Shown piece after piece: positions 46,815-54,654 of a stretch of DNA of 64,000 bases (position 1 is the stretch's first letter; each line of letters opens with the position of its first letter). Origin of the DNA: Terriglobia bacterium (GTDB taxonomy: Bacteria > Acidobacteriota > Terriglobia > Terriglobales > Acidobacteriaceae); contig JAIQFD010000004.1 in assembly GCA_020073495.1 (NCBI GenBank), forward strand, positions 62,001 through 126,000, in the 5' to 3' direction. The notes beneath the pieces were generated by a model. That model did no database searches and was not told the origin of the DNA. It saw only the letters and a program-made list of their open reading frames with translations. A program made the position numbers and the translations under genes.

Positions 46815-46830
46815 CGCCCACATATGGGCA
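46815..46830 (-). promoter_or_regulatory. Activator-site candidate, UAS 1
   Basis: The minus strand reads TGCCCATATGTGGGCG, matching TGCCC-N6-GGGCA in 9 of 10 arm bases. Its centre is about 99 bp upstream of the predicted transcription start. Confidence 0.65.
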
Positions 46831-46899
46831 GCGCCAGCACCAGGTCACTGTATTCACGTGTCTTTGGCCGCCCTTCGTCATCGAGGGTCTACTGATTCG

Positions 46900-47364
46900 C
46901 TACAAGCGGTTCCACAAAGACTCGAGCTCACGACGACAAATGCTGCTGAAGTCGCGGAGCGGATCGGGGCGCTCGCTAACCAGGGCGTGAAACTCCTCGG
47001 GCGTCAGGTTGGGCTTCGAGTACGTGGCGATGATGGTGTCCAGGACCCGTTGTGCGCTTTCGACCACGTTCATCGAGGAACTCAAACGCATACGACTCAG
47101 AAGTGCATAACTCCCTATGAGCCTGCCGGGGTCGTGGAAAGTGTGCTGGACGGCATCGGCGTACGCGCGCGCGGTTTCGCTGATGAAATCTGAATAAAGC
47201 TGCTCGCGGTGGAAGACTTTCTTAGCAATAAGGTCCCGCTGATTCTGATGTCGCTGGGCGATCCAGGCGCTGACACTCGACCCCAGTGCGCCCACGATCG
47301 AACCACAGAGCGCCGCCAATGCTGAAACGGAGGCTGGACTCCAAGACTGCGTGATCAAGCTCAT
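46900..47364 (-). CDS. Small membrane-anchored protein, unknown
   Basis: A 154-residue protein with one N-terminal hydrophobic helix (VSALAALCGSIVGALGSSVSAWIA, about residues 13-36) and a helical cytoplasmic domain rich in Arg and Glu. No motif recognised. It follows the RND permease gene by 51 bp on the same strand and is probably the last gene of that operon. No separate -24/-12 promoter is visible before it. Confidence 0.65.
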   Translation of the reverse strand: MSLITQSWSPASVSALAALCGSIVGALGSSVSAWIAQRHQNQRDLIAKKVFHREQLYSDFISETARAYADAVQHTFHDPGRLIGSYALLSRMRLSSSMNVVESAQRVLDTIIATYSKPNLTPEEFHALVSERPDPLRDFSSICRRELESLWNRL

Positions 47365-47415
47365 TATCCTTCACCTCCGTTTAACGGCATCGACTCATTG
47401 GTTCCTCGCCGGTGT

Positions 47416-50400
47416 CTAGCTTGCCTGAGCACGGTCGGCCAAGCCGGACCCCGCTGCGGCCCCGGCCTGCGGCTCTGCATCTTCTTCTTTCAACTCCCAC
47501 TTGATCAGCTTCAGATCCAGCACGAAGATCGAATACAGCACCGGCACGAGCAGCAGCGTGATGAACGTGGCGATGGTCAGCCCACCGATCTGGGCATAGC
47601 AGAGTGGCTCCCACAGCGGTCCGCCGTGCATGGCCAGCGGTACAAGGCCCAGAACGGTTGCGCCGACCGTGATCATCACCGGACGCAGACGCACGATGCC
47701 GGCATCGAGCAGCGCTTCGCGCAACGGCTTGCCCTCGTGGTGCGCTTCTTCAATGAAGTCGAAGAGCACAATGACGTGACTGACGATCACACCTACCAGG
47801 CTTGCGACTCCGAGGAACGCCATGAATCCGAAGGGTTGACCCATGATGACCAAGCCGGCCAGAGCTCCCGTCATCCCATACGGGATGGCCGCGAACACCA
47901 GAAATGGCTTGATCGCGTTCCTGAACTGCAGAACGAGGGCTATGTAGATCAGCAGGACGGAGATGGCCATCACTACGCTGAGTTCCTTGAAGCCTTTCAC
48001 CTGCTCGTCGTATTCGCCCCCGATCTCGAGGAAATATCCGGGCGGAAGGTTCTTCTGGAACTCCTTGATCTTCGGTAGCAGCGGCGTAAGCACCTCGGAA
48101 GGCAGGACGCCGGGGATGGGGAAGGCCGACACGGTGACCGTGCGGAACTGGTTGCGGCGCTTGAACTTCGGTATTGCCATTTCAGTCGACACGGTCGAGA
48201 CCTGCCGTAGAGGGACGCGCTGAGTGCTGGTCTGGGAATATACGTACGTGTTTTGCACGTCGGAGAGGCCGGCGCGCTCCTCCATGCGCAAGCGAGCGGC
48301 TATGGGGATCTGTTTGTCGCGCTCCCTGTAGATCGACACAGGCAATCCGGTCATCGCCGCCGCCGATGAAAGCGCTACATCCAGGTTGGTGACACCTGAA
48401 AGATTGGCGCGGTCCGGGTCCACCTTCAGGCGGACCGTCATGGCAGGCTCTCCCCAGTCATCGCGCACTCGAGCGGAGTTGGGTTGCGCGCGCATGATCG
48501 CTTGCAACTGGCTGGAAAGTTGGTGCAGAACGCCGATGTCCGCGCCTGAGATACGGATTGAGACGGGGATACCGACCGGTTTGCCGGTCTCCAGTTGCCG
48601 GACATCGATCCGGGCCCCCGGCACGTCGCGGCTCAGCGCCGTCTGCAATGGCCCGACGAACTCGTTCGTAAAGTGCTTGTCGGTGACCTCGACGAGGATC
48701 TGCGCATAGTTGAGCTGTTGCCGCTCAGGATCCACCGAGAACCAGAACCTGGGACCGCCACCACCGACGAAGCTGGTAAGCGATTTCAGGATGCCCTTGT
48801 GGTGATGTTCGTTTCCAAACCGCTCAGCCTCTTCCCGAATGACAGCTTCGGCTTTTTGAGTGACCGCATCGGTCGCGCCAAGCGGAGCATCCGGCGGGAG
48901 CCAAACGTCCACGTACGAGAGGTACGATAGGTCCTTTGGGAAGAATTGCGGCTTCAGCCTGGTGAACAACACGCCGCCTAAGACGAGAATCACGAGCGAG
49001 CCGGCGAACACGCCCCAACGGTGCCCGAGCGCGAAGTCACCGATCTTGTAGTACACGCCAGCGAAACCATGGGTCCGCCGCGTCGACATTGGTTCCTCGG
49101 CCTGCTTGGGCGGCTTGATCAGGTAATAGGCGATCAACGGCATGAACGTGAAGGAAACAATGACCGACGCCACCAGCGTGCAGGTCATCACGACCGGAAG
49201 ACTGTAGAGGAAAAAGCCGGTGTCGCCGGTCAGCATGAGGAACGGCAGGTAGGCAACGATATTGGTGATGGTCGCGAAGATGATCGCCTTCGCCAGTTTC
49301 GTCGGGCCCATCCAAGATGCCAGATCCTTCGGTGAACCGGACGCCAACTCGCGTTTGATCGCGTCGCCCGCCACCACGGGCATGTCCACGAGCAACCCGA
49401 GAGCGATGATCAAGGTCGCGATGGAGACCTGCTGAATGTCGATGTTAAGGACGTGGACGATACCGAAGGTCATCGCTAACGTAAGGGGGATCGACGCGGC
49501 CATCAGCGCAGCCGCTCGCCAATCCCAGAACCCGATGAGGGCGACGATGACGACGAGGACGATGGCCTCATACAAGCTCGACATCAACAAGCTGACAAGT
49601 TCGTGCACCTGCCGCGGCTGGTCTGACGTGCGGGCAACGATCAGGTCCGCAGGCAGGGTCGGCCGGACGGTAGCAAGCGCTTTGTCCACTTGCTCGCCGA
49701 ACTTTCCGATCTGCTCGCCCGAGCGCATCTGCACGGCGAGGGTGATCGCACGGTTCCGATGCCACTCCCCGTTGGCCTCGCGAGAGACCATGTAGTTCAA
49801 GTACCGTCTCGGAGACTCGTACGCGCGCGATGTTTCTACCAAGTCGCGCAGATACACCGGCACTCCTGTCGGTGACGCTCCGACCAGCACGTTGCCGATC
49901 TCTCCCGTGCTCTTGAACTCGGCGGTCGCATCGATCAGTACATTGCGCGATGGGCTCTGGACGATGCCGCCGGGGGCGGTCACATTGCGTGCGCTCAGGA
50001 TGTCCTTGATCTTGGTCGGCTGCAGATTGTAGGCGGCGAGCCGGTCGGTCGAGTATTCCAGATAGAACTCTTCCGGCAGAACGCCCACCCGCTGGACTTT
50101 CGCTACTTCGGGTACGCGTTGCAGCGTGCGCTGGACCAGATCGGTGAAGTCGTCAAGCTGCCGATAGGAATACCGGTCGCTGGCGACTTCCGCGATGCGT
50201 TCCTTGGTAGATTGCGCGTCGCGAATGATGATCGGACCCCACGCGTCGGGATGGAAATCGTATTCCTGGAGCCGCTTCTCCACGAACTGCCGGCCATAGG
50301 CGCGGAGCTCGGCATCTGACTTTGTAGTTGCAAAATCGACGCCGGAGCAGCTTCCCACGGACACCGGCCGAACATCGCGCGCCATGCCGTCGTGCTGTGC

Positions 50401-51024
50401 CTGTCCAGCCAGGATGGCAAATGAGCGCTCGAATGCCGCAGGTGCGACGGATGCTGGGTAGCAATAAAGAACGGTTGCTCGTCCCGTCGCGTCTCCTCGC
50501 GCTTTTTCGATTGCCTCACGTACACCGCGGGCACGCAGCCCGATCTCGATGTCGGGAACGGGCGGGCTGGCCACCGTCAACATCAGCGCTGCGGTGTCGC
50601 CGAAGTCGCTGATCCAGGTGATCGGCCCGGCACCCTGAGGCAGGTCCGTAATCTGGTTCAGCCTCTGGCCGATGTCCTGGAATTCCTGTTGCGTGTTCGC
50701 AATGCTGTCGAGCAATCTGACTTGCACGACCGAGATGTTGTCCATGGTCGTTGATTCCACGCGGTCCACCTTGCTGTTGCCGGTGGCTGCTTGCTCGACC
50801 TTTCGGGTTACCAGTTGCTCGACCTTTTCGGCCGAAATACCGGGCCAGGGGGTGATCGCCAGGGCGATGCGCACGGGAATATCAGGGTCCTTGCGCTTGG
50901 GCATGTTCATGTACCCGAAGATCCCCCAGGCCATCGTTGCCAGCAAAGCGACCCACGCGATCTGACGGTTATGCGTAAAGAACCGCGCGACATTGTTGCT
51001 GCTTTTCTGCTCGTCGGCTTTCAC
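47416..51024 (-). CDS. RND efflux permease (inner-membrane pump)
   Basis: A 1202-residue proton-driven pump of the AcrB/CusA superfamily. Twelve membrane helices are arranged as two halves with large periplasmic loops. TM4 has GLLVDMPVVAGD, a single Asp where AcrB has Asp-Asp, as in CusA-type pumps. It overlaps the adaptor gene by ATGA (51021-51024), so it is made as a TolC-adaptor-pump set. The length is greater than AcrB (1049) because of an insertion in the first periplasmic domain that includes two Cys (LYCYPASV and VGSCSGVDF). Substrate not inferable. Confidence 0.93.
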   Translation of the reverse strand: MKADEQKSSNNVARFFTHNRQIAWVALLATMAWGIFGYMNMPKRKDPDIPVRIALAITPWPGISAEKVEQLVTRKVEQAATGNSKVDRVESTTMDNISVVQVRLLDSIANTQQEFQDIGQRLNQITDLPQGAGPITWISDFGDTAALMLTVASPPVPDIEIGLRARGVREAIEKARGDATGRATVLYCYPASVAPAAFERSFAILAGQAQHDGMARDVRPVSVGSCSGVDFATTKSDAELRAYGRQFVEKRLQEYDFHPDAWGPIIIRDAQSTKERIAEVASDRYSYRQLDDFTDLVQRTLQRVPEVAKVQRVGVLPEEFYLEYSTDRLAAYNLQPTKIKDILSARNVTAPGGIVQSPSRNVLIDATAEFKSTGEIGNVLVGASPTGVPVYLRDLVETSRAYESPRRYLNYMVSREANGEWHRNRAITLAVQMRSGEQIGKFGEQVDKALATVRPTLPADLIVARTSDQPRQVHELVSLLMSSLYEAIVLVVIVALIGFWDWRAAALMAASIPLTLAMTFGIVHVLNIDIQQVSIATLIIALGLLVDMPVVAGDAIKRELASGSPKDLASWMGPTKLAKAIIFATITNIVAYLPFLMLTGDTGFFLYSLPVVMTCTLVASVIVSFTFMPLIAYYLIKPPKQAEEPMSTRRTHGFAGVYYKIGDFALGHRWGVFAGSLVILVLGGVLFTRLKPQFFPKDLSYLSYVDVWLPPDAPLGATDAVTQKAEAVIREEAERFGNEHHHKGILKSLTSFVGGGGPRFWFSVDPERQQLNYAQILVEVTDKHFTNEFVGPLQTALSRDVPGARIDVRQLETGKPVGIPVSIRISGADIGVLHQLSSQLQAIMRAQPNSARVRDDWGEPAMTVRLKVDPDRANLSGVTNLDVALSSAAAMTGLPVSIYRERDKQIPIAARLRMEERAGLSDVQNTYVYSQTSTQRVPLRQVSTVSTEMAIPKFKRRNQFRTVTVSAFPIPGVLPSEVLTPLLPKIKEFQKNLPPGYFLEIGGEYDEQVKGFKELSVVMAISVLLIYIALVLQFRNAIKPFLVFAAIPYGMTGALAGLVIMGQPFGFMAFLGVASLVGVIVSHVIVLFDFIEEAHHEGKPLREALLDAGIVRLRPVMITVGATVLGLVPLAMHGGPLWEPLCYAQIGGLTIATFITLLLVPVLYSIFVLDLKLIKWELKEEDAEPQAGAAAGSGLADRAQAS

Positions 51025-52145
51025 TGGATCACCTCCACCCGCTGCCCATCCTTGAGCAGGTTTGCGCCCGTGGTGATGACTTCGTCGCCAGTGGCAAGGC
51101 CACGGGTAACACCTATGTCGGACCCGATCACGCGTCCGACCTCGATGGGGCGCAGCATGGCAACTTGTCCACCGTTCGAGGCGGAGACCACGAACACGCC
51201 ATACTTTCCCTCCTTCCCCTGGACGATAGCGGAGAGGGGGACCTGCAATGCAGACCGCTGTGTCTCGCCTTCGGCCGCAGGTAGCTGCAAGGAGCCGATC
51301 ATCCCGACCTTCAGCAGGTGGTCGCGATTGGGGATAGCGACCTCGACCTCAAAGTTGCGGGTGGTCGCGTCGGCTGCCGATGCCATGCGGCTGATCCGCG
51401 CCTGGAAAGTACGCGTGGGGAATGCGTCCACAGCCACTTCGACCGGCTGGCCGAGCTTGATCAATCGCAGCGACGTGTCCGGCACGCCGATGACGATTTT
51501 CACGACATCGGTCTTGGCCATGGCGAACACGGGAATTCCGGGGCCGACGAACGAGCCAAGTTCCACCGCCTTCTTCACGATGTCGCCGTCGAAGGGAGCT
51601 ACCACCGAGGTATCACGAAGGGCGACCTCGGCCTCGCTGGTTGCTGCCCGAGCGGCCCGCACTTCGCTCTGCGTGGCGTCATATTGCGCGCGCGCCGCGT
51701 CGAAGTCGGGCTTCGTGATGCTCTGGGTGTCGAACAGGCGAGTAGCGCGATCGAAATCAAGCTTCGCCTTCTGCGCGATCGCTTCGGCGGCCGCGGCCTG
51801 CGAGGACGCCTGGCGCACCTTGTCCTGGTATTCCGACGCCCTGATCTGGACGAGGGCGGCGCCCTTGCCGACGCGGTCGCCTTCGGCGAGGTCGCGCATC
51901 CTGCCGTCCTGGCCCCGGACCTGCTTCAATGAAACGACATATCCGGGGATCCGGAAGGACAGCGGAACCTGCGCATCGGGGGTTACCACGGCGGAGAAGC
52001 GCAGCCCGCCGGTGGTGGGGGTTCCATCGGACTGCAGCCGTTGTGTTTGGACTGCCTGCGGTGCTTGCTGGAGCGGCTTCTTTGAGCCACAGCCGGCCAA
52101 CACCAATGCGAGCAACAGAACTGTGTATGTCTTAAGCGTCTTCAT
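51021..52145 (-). CDS. RND efflux periplasmic adaptor, lipoprotein
   Basis: A 374-residue membrane fusion protein. The start at 52145 gives a lipoprotein signal (MKTLKTYTVLLLALVLAGCGS, lipobox LAGC), with AGAGGA upstream. A coiled-coil hairpin occupies about residues 90-160 (EYQDKVRQASSQAAAAEAIAQKAKLDFDRATRLF). The lipoyl-like half SVVAPFDGDIVKKAVELGSFVGPG and a beta-barrel follow. It lies 1 bp after the TolC gene and overlaps the permease gene by 4 bp, linking the pump to the outer-membrane channel. Confidence 0.92.
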   Translation of the reverse strand: MKTLKTYTVLLLALVLAGCGSKKPLQQAPQAVQTQRLQSDGTPTTGGLRFSAVVTPDAQVPLSFRIPGYVVSLKQVRGQDGRMRDLAEGDRVGKGAALVQIRASEYQDKVRQASSQAAAAEAIAQKAKLDFDRATRLFDTQSITKPDFDAARAQYDATQSEVRAARAATSEAEVALRDTSVVAPFDGDIVKKAVELGSFVGPGIPVFAMAKTDVVKIVIGVPDTSLRLIKLGQPVEVAVDAFPTRTFQARISRMASAADATTRNFEVEVAIPNRDHLLKVGMIGSLQLPAAEGETQRSALQVPLSAIVQGKEGKYGVFVVSASNGGQVAMLRPIEVGRVIGSDIGVTRGLATGDEVITTGANLLKDGQRVEVIQ

Positions 52146-52146
52146 C

Positions 52147-53508
52147 TCATTCCTCTCCCATTGCCCGACGCAATTCAGCCAGGGCACCCCAATACGACGA
52201 CAGCGCCTGTTGGTAATGGAATTCCGTCTCGGTGCTTCGAGCCTGCGCCTGGAGTAAGTCTTTTATGAGGGCGGCCTGTTCCTTGTACTTGTTGCCGGTG
52301 ACCCGGAATTGCTCCGCGGCCGCTTCGTGTCCGGTGCGCGCGGCCTTGAGAAGCAGGGCCGCCTCTTGCCACTTGCGGTACTTGGCTCCGACTTCGACCA
52401 CGATCTTTGTTTCTGTCTCTTGTATGCCGTTGCGGGCCTGCTCGACCGTCTTGGCTTTTTCCGCCACATTGTTGCGGCGACGTCCCCAGTCGAACGGCTC
52501 CCAGCTCAGGAAAAAGCCCGCCGTGCCAACGTTCGTCGGAAGCACTTTGATGTTGTTGAGCCCCTGGTATCTCACCGACAGGCTCAGGTCCGGGATGTAG
52601 TCGGCTTTGGCGATGCGCCGGTCGTATTCCGCCTGTTTTTCCTTGAGCCGCGCTTGCTGGATTTCCGGACGGTTTTGCGACGCTCTCGCGCGCGCGGTAT
52701 CGAGCGGCAGATCGCTTGCGTCGGCTTCGAGCATCGGATCGACGCGAAACCGCACGCCCAGATCGCGGCCCAGTAGTTGATTCAAGTTCTCGCGCTGGGT
52801 GGCGAGCCCGTCCTGTGCGACCGACAGGTCATACCGCGCCTGCGCGAGACGCGCATCGACCTCCAGTGAATCTCCGCGGAGCACGGTCTTCTCGGCGACG
52901 TATCGCAGCGTGAGGCGCTGCGCCTCTTCGAGCGTGGTGACCACCTGGCGGGCGGCTTCTACACCAGCCTGGGTCGCAACCAGGTTGAAATATGCGTTTC
53001 GGACCTCGGCGGCGATCTTCTGGCGCTCGGCACGCACGTCTTCCTTGGCGATCTGCCGGCCAAGTTCGGTCGCGCGGATCGCCAGGCCGATCCTGTACTG
53101 TTGCGTGAGCGGTTGGTCGAAAGCACCCGTCACATAGGTGGTGAATCGCGCAGGTTGGCGAATCTTCGTTTGGGTTCCTGGTATCGGCCCGACGCCGGGA
53201 TACGTGCCGAACGCGCCCTGGTCGAATGTGAAGTCGAACGAGTGCATCAACTCGCCGCCCAGCACATTGAACTGGAACTGAGGCAGCCGCCTGGTCTGGG
53301 CCGTGCTTAGCCGGAAGTCAAACTTCTGCGCCTCGAGCGCCGAGTTCTTCACCAGCCGGTTGTTGCTGAGCGCGATCGATACCGCGTCTTCCAGCGTGAG
53401 CAGTGGCGCCTCGGCCGCGGCCGGCGACGCTGGCTGCTGGGCCAGCAACAGGACGGGGCATGCAAGCACGAACATGAAGAGAATCGATAAAAGATGCTTT
53501 CTTGTCAT
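52147..53508 (-). CDS. TolC-family outer-membrane efflux protein
   Basis: A 453-residue outer-membrane channel. The signal peptide is LLSILFMFVLACPVLLLAQQ. Two OEP repeats are visible, with long coiled-coil helices (EVRNAYFNLVATQAGVEAARQVVTTLEEAQRLTLRYVAEKTVLRGDSLEV and a second set near AEQFRVTGNKYKEQAALIKDLLQ). GAGGTT lies before the ATG. First gene of the efflux operon, transcribed from the sigma-54 promoter at 53558. Confidence 0.93.
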   Translation of the reverse strand: MTRKHLLSILFMFVLACPVLLLAQQPASPAAAEAPLLTLEDAVSIALSNNRLVKNSALEAQKFDFRLSTAQTRRLPQFQFNVLGGELMHSFDFTFDQGAFGTYPGVGPIPGTQTKIRQPARFTTYVTGAFDQPLTQQYRIGLAIRATELGRQIAKEDVRAERQKIAAEVRNAYFNLVATQAGVEAARQVVTTLEEAQRLTLRYVAEKTVLRGDSLEVDARLAQARYDLSVAQDGLATQRENLNQLLGRDLGVRFRVDPMLEADASDLPLDTARARASQNRPEIQQARLKEKQAEYDRRIAKADYIPDLSLSVRYQGLNNIKVLPTNVGTAGFFLSWEPFDWGRRRNNVAEKAKTVEQARNGIQETETKIVVEVGAKYRKWQEAALLLKAARTGHEAAAEQFRVTGNKYKEQAALIKDLLQAQARSTETEFHYQQALSSYWGALAELRRAMGEE

Positions 53509-53557
53509 CGTGGAACCTCAGCGTTGATCAACCCGATGATCTGTCGTCAGCCACTAG

Positions 53558-53573
53558 TGCAGACCGCATGCCA
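53558..53573 (-). promoter_or_regulatory. Sigma-54 promoter of the efflux operon
   Basis: The minus strand reads TGGCATGCGGTCTGCA, close to the consensus TGGCAC-N5-TTGCA with GG-N10-GC. The predicted start is near 53546, 38 bp before the TolC ATG. The surrounding region 53509-54015 has no gene and holds two divergent promoters. Confidence 0.85.
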
Positions 53574-53637
53574 AAGCAGGGCAGCACCTAAGTTGTTGAA
53601 AATGACGGACGACCGCGAGCACTGAGGATCCGCAGGC

Positions 53638-53653
53638 TGCCCGCATTCGGGCA
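53638..53653. promoter_or_regulatory. Activator-site candidate, UAS 2
   Basis: TGCCCGCATTCGGGCA is a perfect inverted repeat (6-bp arms, 4-bp centre). It is about 100 bp upstream of the efflux start. A further GTGCCCA half-site adjoins it. Confidence 0.8.
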
Positions 53654-53888
53654 GTGCCCACGGCGACACATGCCCCCGAGGTCTTCTTTCTTTGGTCAAC
53701 GTGCTTTGCCGACCGCTGTGGTCACCGGAGCGGCAGCTGTCGTTTACGGGATGTCACACGGCGTCCTCCGTGCTCAAGTGACAGGTGCGCAGGGTCTTAT
53801 GGGTAGTTGGGGTCACGGACAAAGCTTCGGGGCGAGCAACAGGCTAGCCATGCCGATGTGCCGATTCTGATGGCACGCACTGCTTCAT

Positions 53889-53904
53889 TGCCCCTATTTC
53901 GGCA
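53889..53904 (+). promoter_or_regulatory. Activator-site candidate, UAS 3
   Basis: TGCCCCTATTTCGGCA has one arm mismatch against TGCCC-N6-GGGCA. It lies about 107 bp before the predicted start of the 54016 gene. Confidence 0.6.
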
Positions 53905-53976
53905 GCGTCTCCTACCGCCCGTCGGCACTCGCGGTAAGGCCCTCAGTGTTTTCAGCAACTTGCAAGTTCGCCAGTT

Positions 53977-53992
53977 TGGCATCGATGTTGCC
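53977..53992 (+). promoter_or_regulatory. Sigma-54 promoter of the 54016 gene and the activator
   Basis: TGGCATCGATGTTGCC has GG-N10-GC and a near-consensus TGGCA...TTGC. The predicted start is near 54004, only 12 bp before the ATG at 54016. Confidence 0.85.
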
Positions 53993-54015
53993 TACACGCA
54001 GGTCGAGGTGCGGAG

Positions 54016-54585
54016 ATGGCAGCTATAACGATCAGCCGAAGCATTGCAGCCAGTTCAGAGATCGCAAGTGCGGCAGAGATCCGCGCGGCTTTCGCCGAGC
54101 ACAAGCAGGAACTGACGTGGCTGGCCGAATTCCTGAGCGACGATGAGCTCATGGCATCCGCGTGTGTCACCGACGCTCGCGACCTGATGGAGAACAATAA
54201 TGATGAGATCTGTCAGGAATGCCTCCAGATGTGGACGCGGGAAGCCACCATCCGTTCCGTCCTCGACTTCAAGCGCATGCGGATCGCCGAGCTTTCTTCG
54301 ATGTACGAGCACGACGATTTAGTCGGCCAGGAGCACCCGCCGATGTCCCTTCAAACGATGGAGTTCGTGGTGAGGGAATCCGACAATGTCCGGTCTCGGC
54401 TTGACTGTCTCTGCCGGTTTGTCCTTGTCTTGTGCGGATTTGCACAGCACTCCGCGAACCAAGCTGCCCTGCTGCTGGGTATCAGCACGCATGCTGTCGA
54501 AGCCGCATACAGCAGTGCGCTTGAATCATTGGAAATCATCTACTGCCAGGTGCTTGTCGAGGCGGCCGGCTGTGCTGCCGCATAG
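54016..54585 (+). CDS. Sigma-region-4-like HTH protein, paralogue 1
   Basis: A 189-residue cytoplasmic protein. The N-terminal half is helical (FAEHKQELTWLAEFLSDDELMASACVTDA). The C-terminal 60 residues (RLDCLCRFVLVLCGFAQHSANQAALLLGISTHAVEAAYSSALESL) resemble the HTH of sigma-70 region 4. It is homologous to the protein at 61340 (shared WLAxFLxDE, RATIR, ESDxxxxRLDxLCRFVLV, AAxLLGxSxxAVExAY). It lacks a visible region 2, so it is not a complete sigma factor. Function unknown. It is the first gene after a sigma-54 promoter and is followed after 69 bp by the activator gene. Confidence 0.75.
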   Translation: MAAITISRSIAASSEIASAAEIRAAFAEHKQELTWLAEFLSDDELMASACVTDARDLMENNNDEICQECLQMWTREATIRSVLDFKRMRIAELSSMYEHDDLVGQEHPPMSLQTMEFVVRESDNVRSRLDCLCRFVLVLCGFAQHSANQAALLLGISTHAVEAAYSSALESLEIIYCQVLVEAAGCAAA

Positions 54586-54654
54586 GACCGAAGTCGGCGG
54601 AGACAAATTGAGGGAGAAATGGGATTGTAACCGTCGTCCCAAGGGGTTATACCA

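Noticed and set aside
53670-54028. Short plus-strand frames between the efflux operon and the 54016 gene
   Set aside because: They overlap the UAS and promoter elements, have no ribosome site and translate to nothing recognisable.
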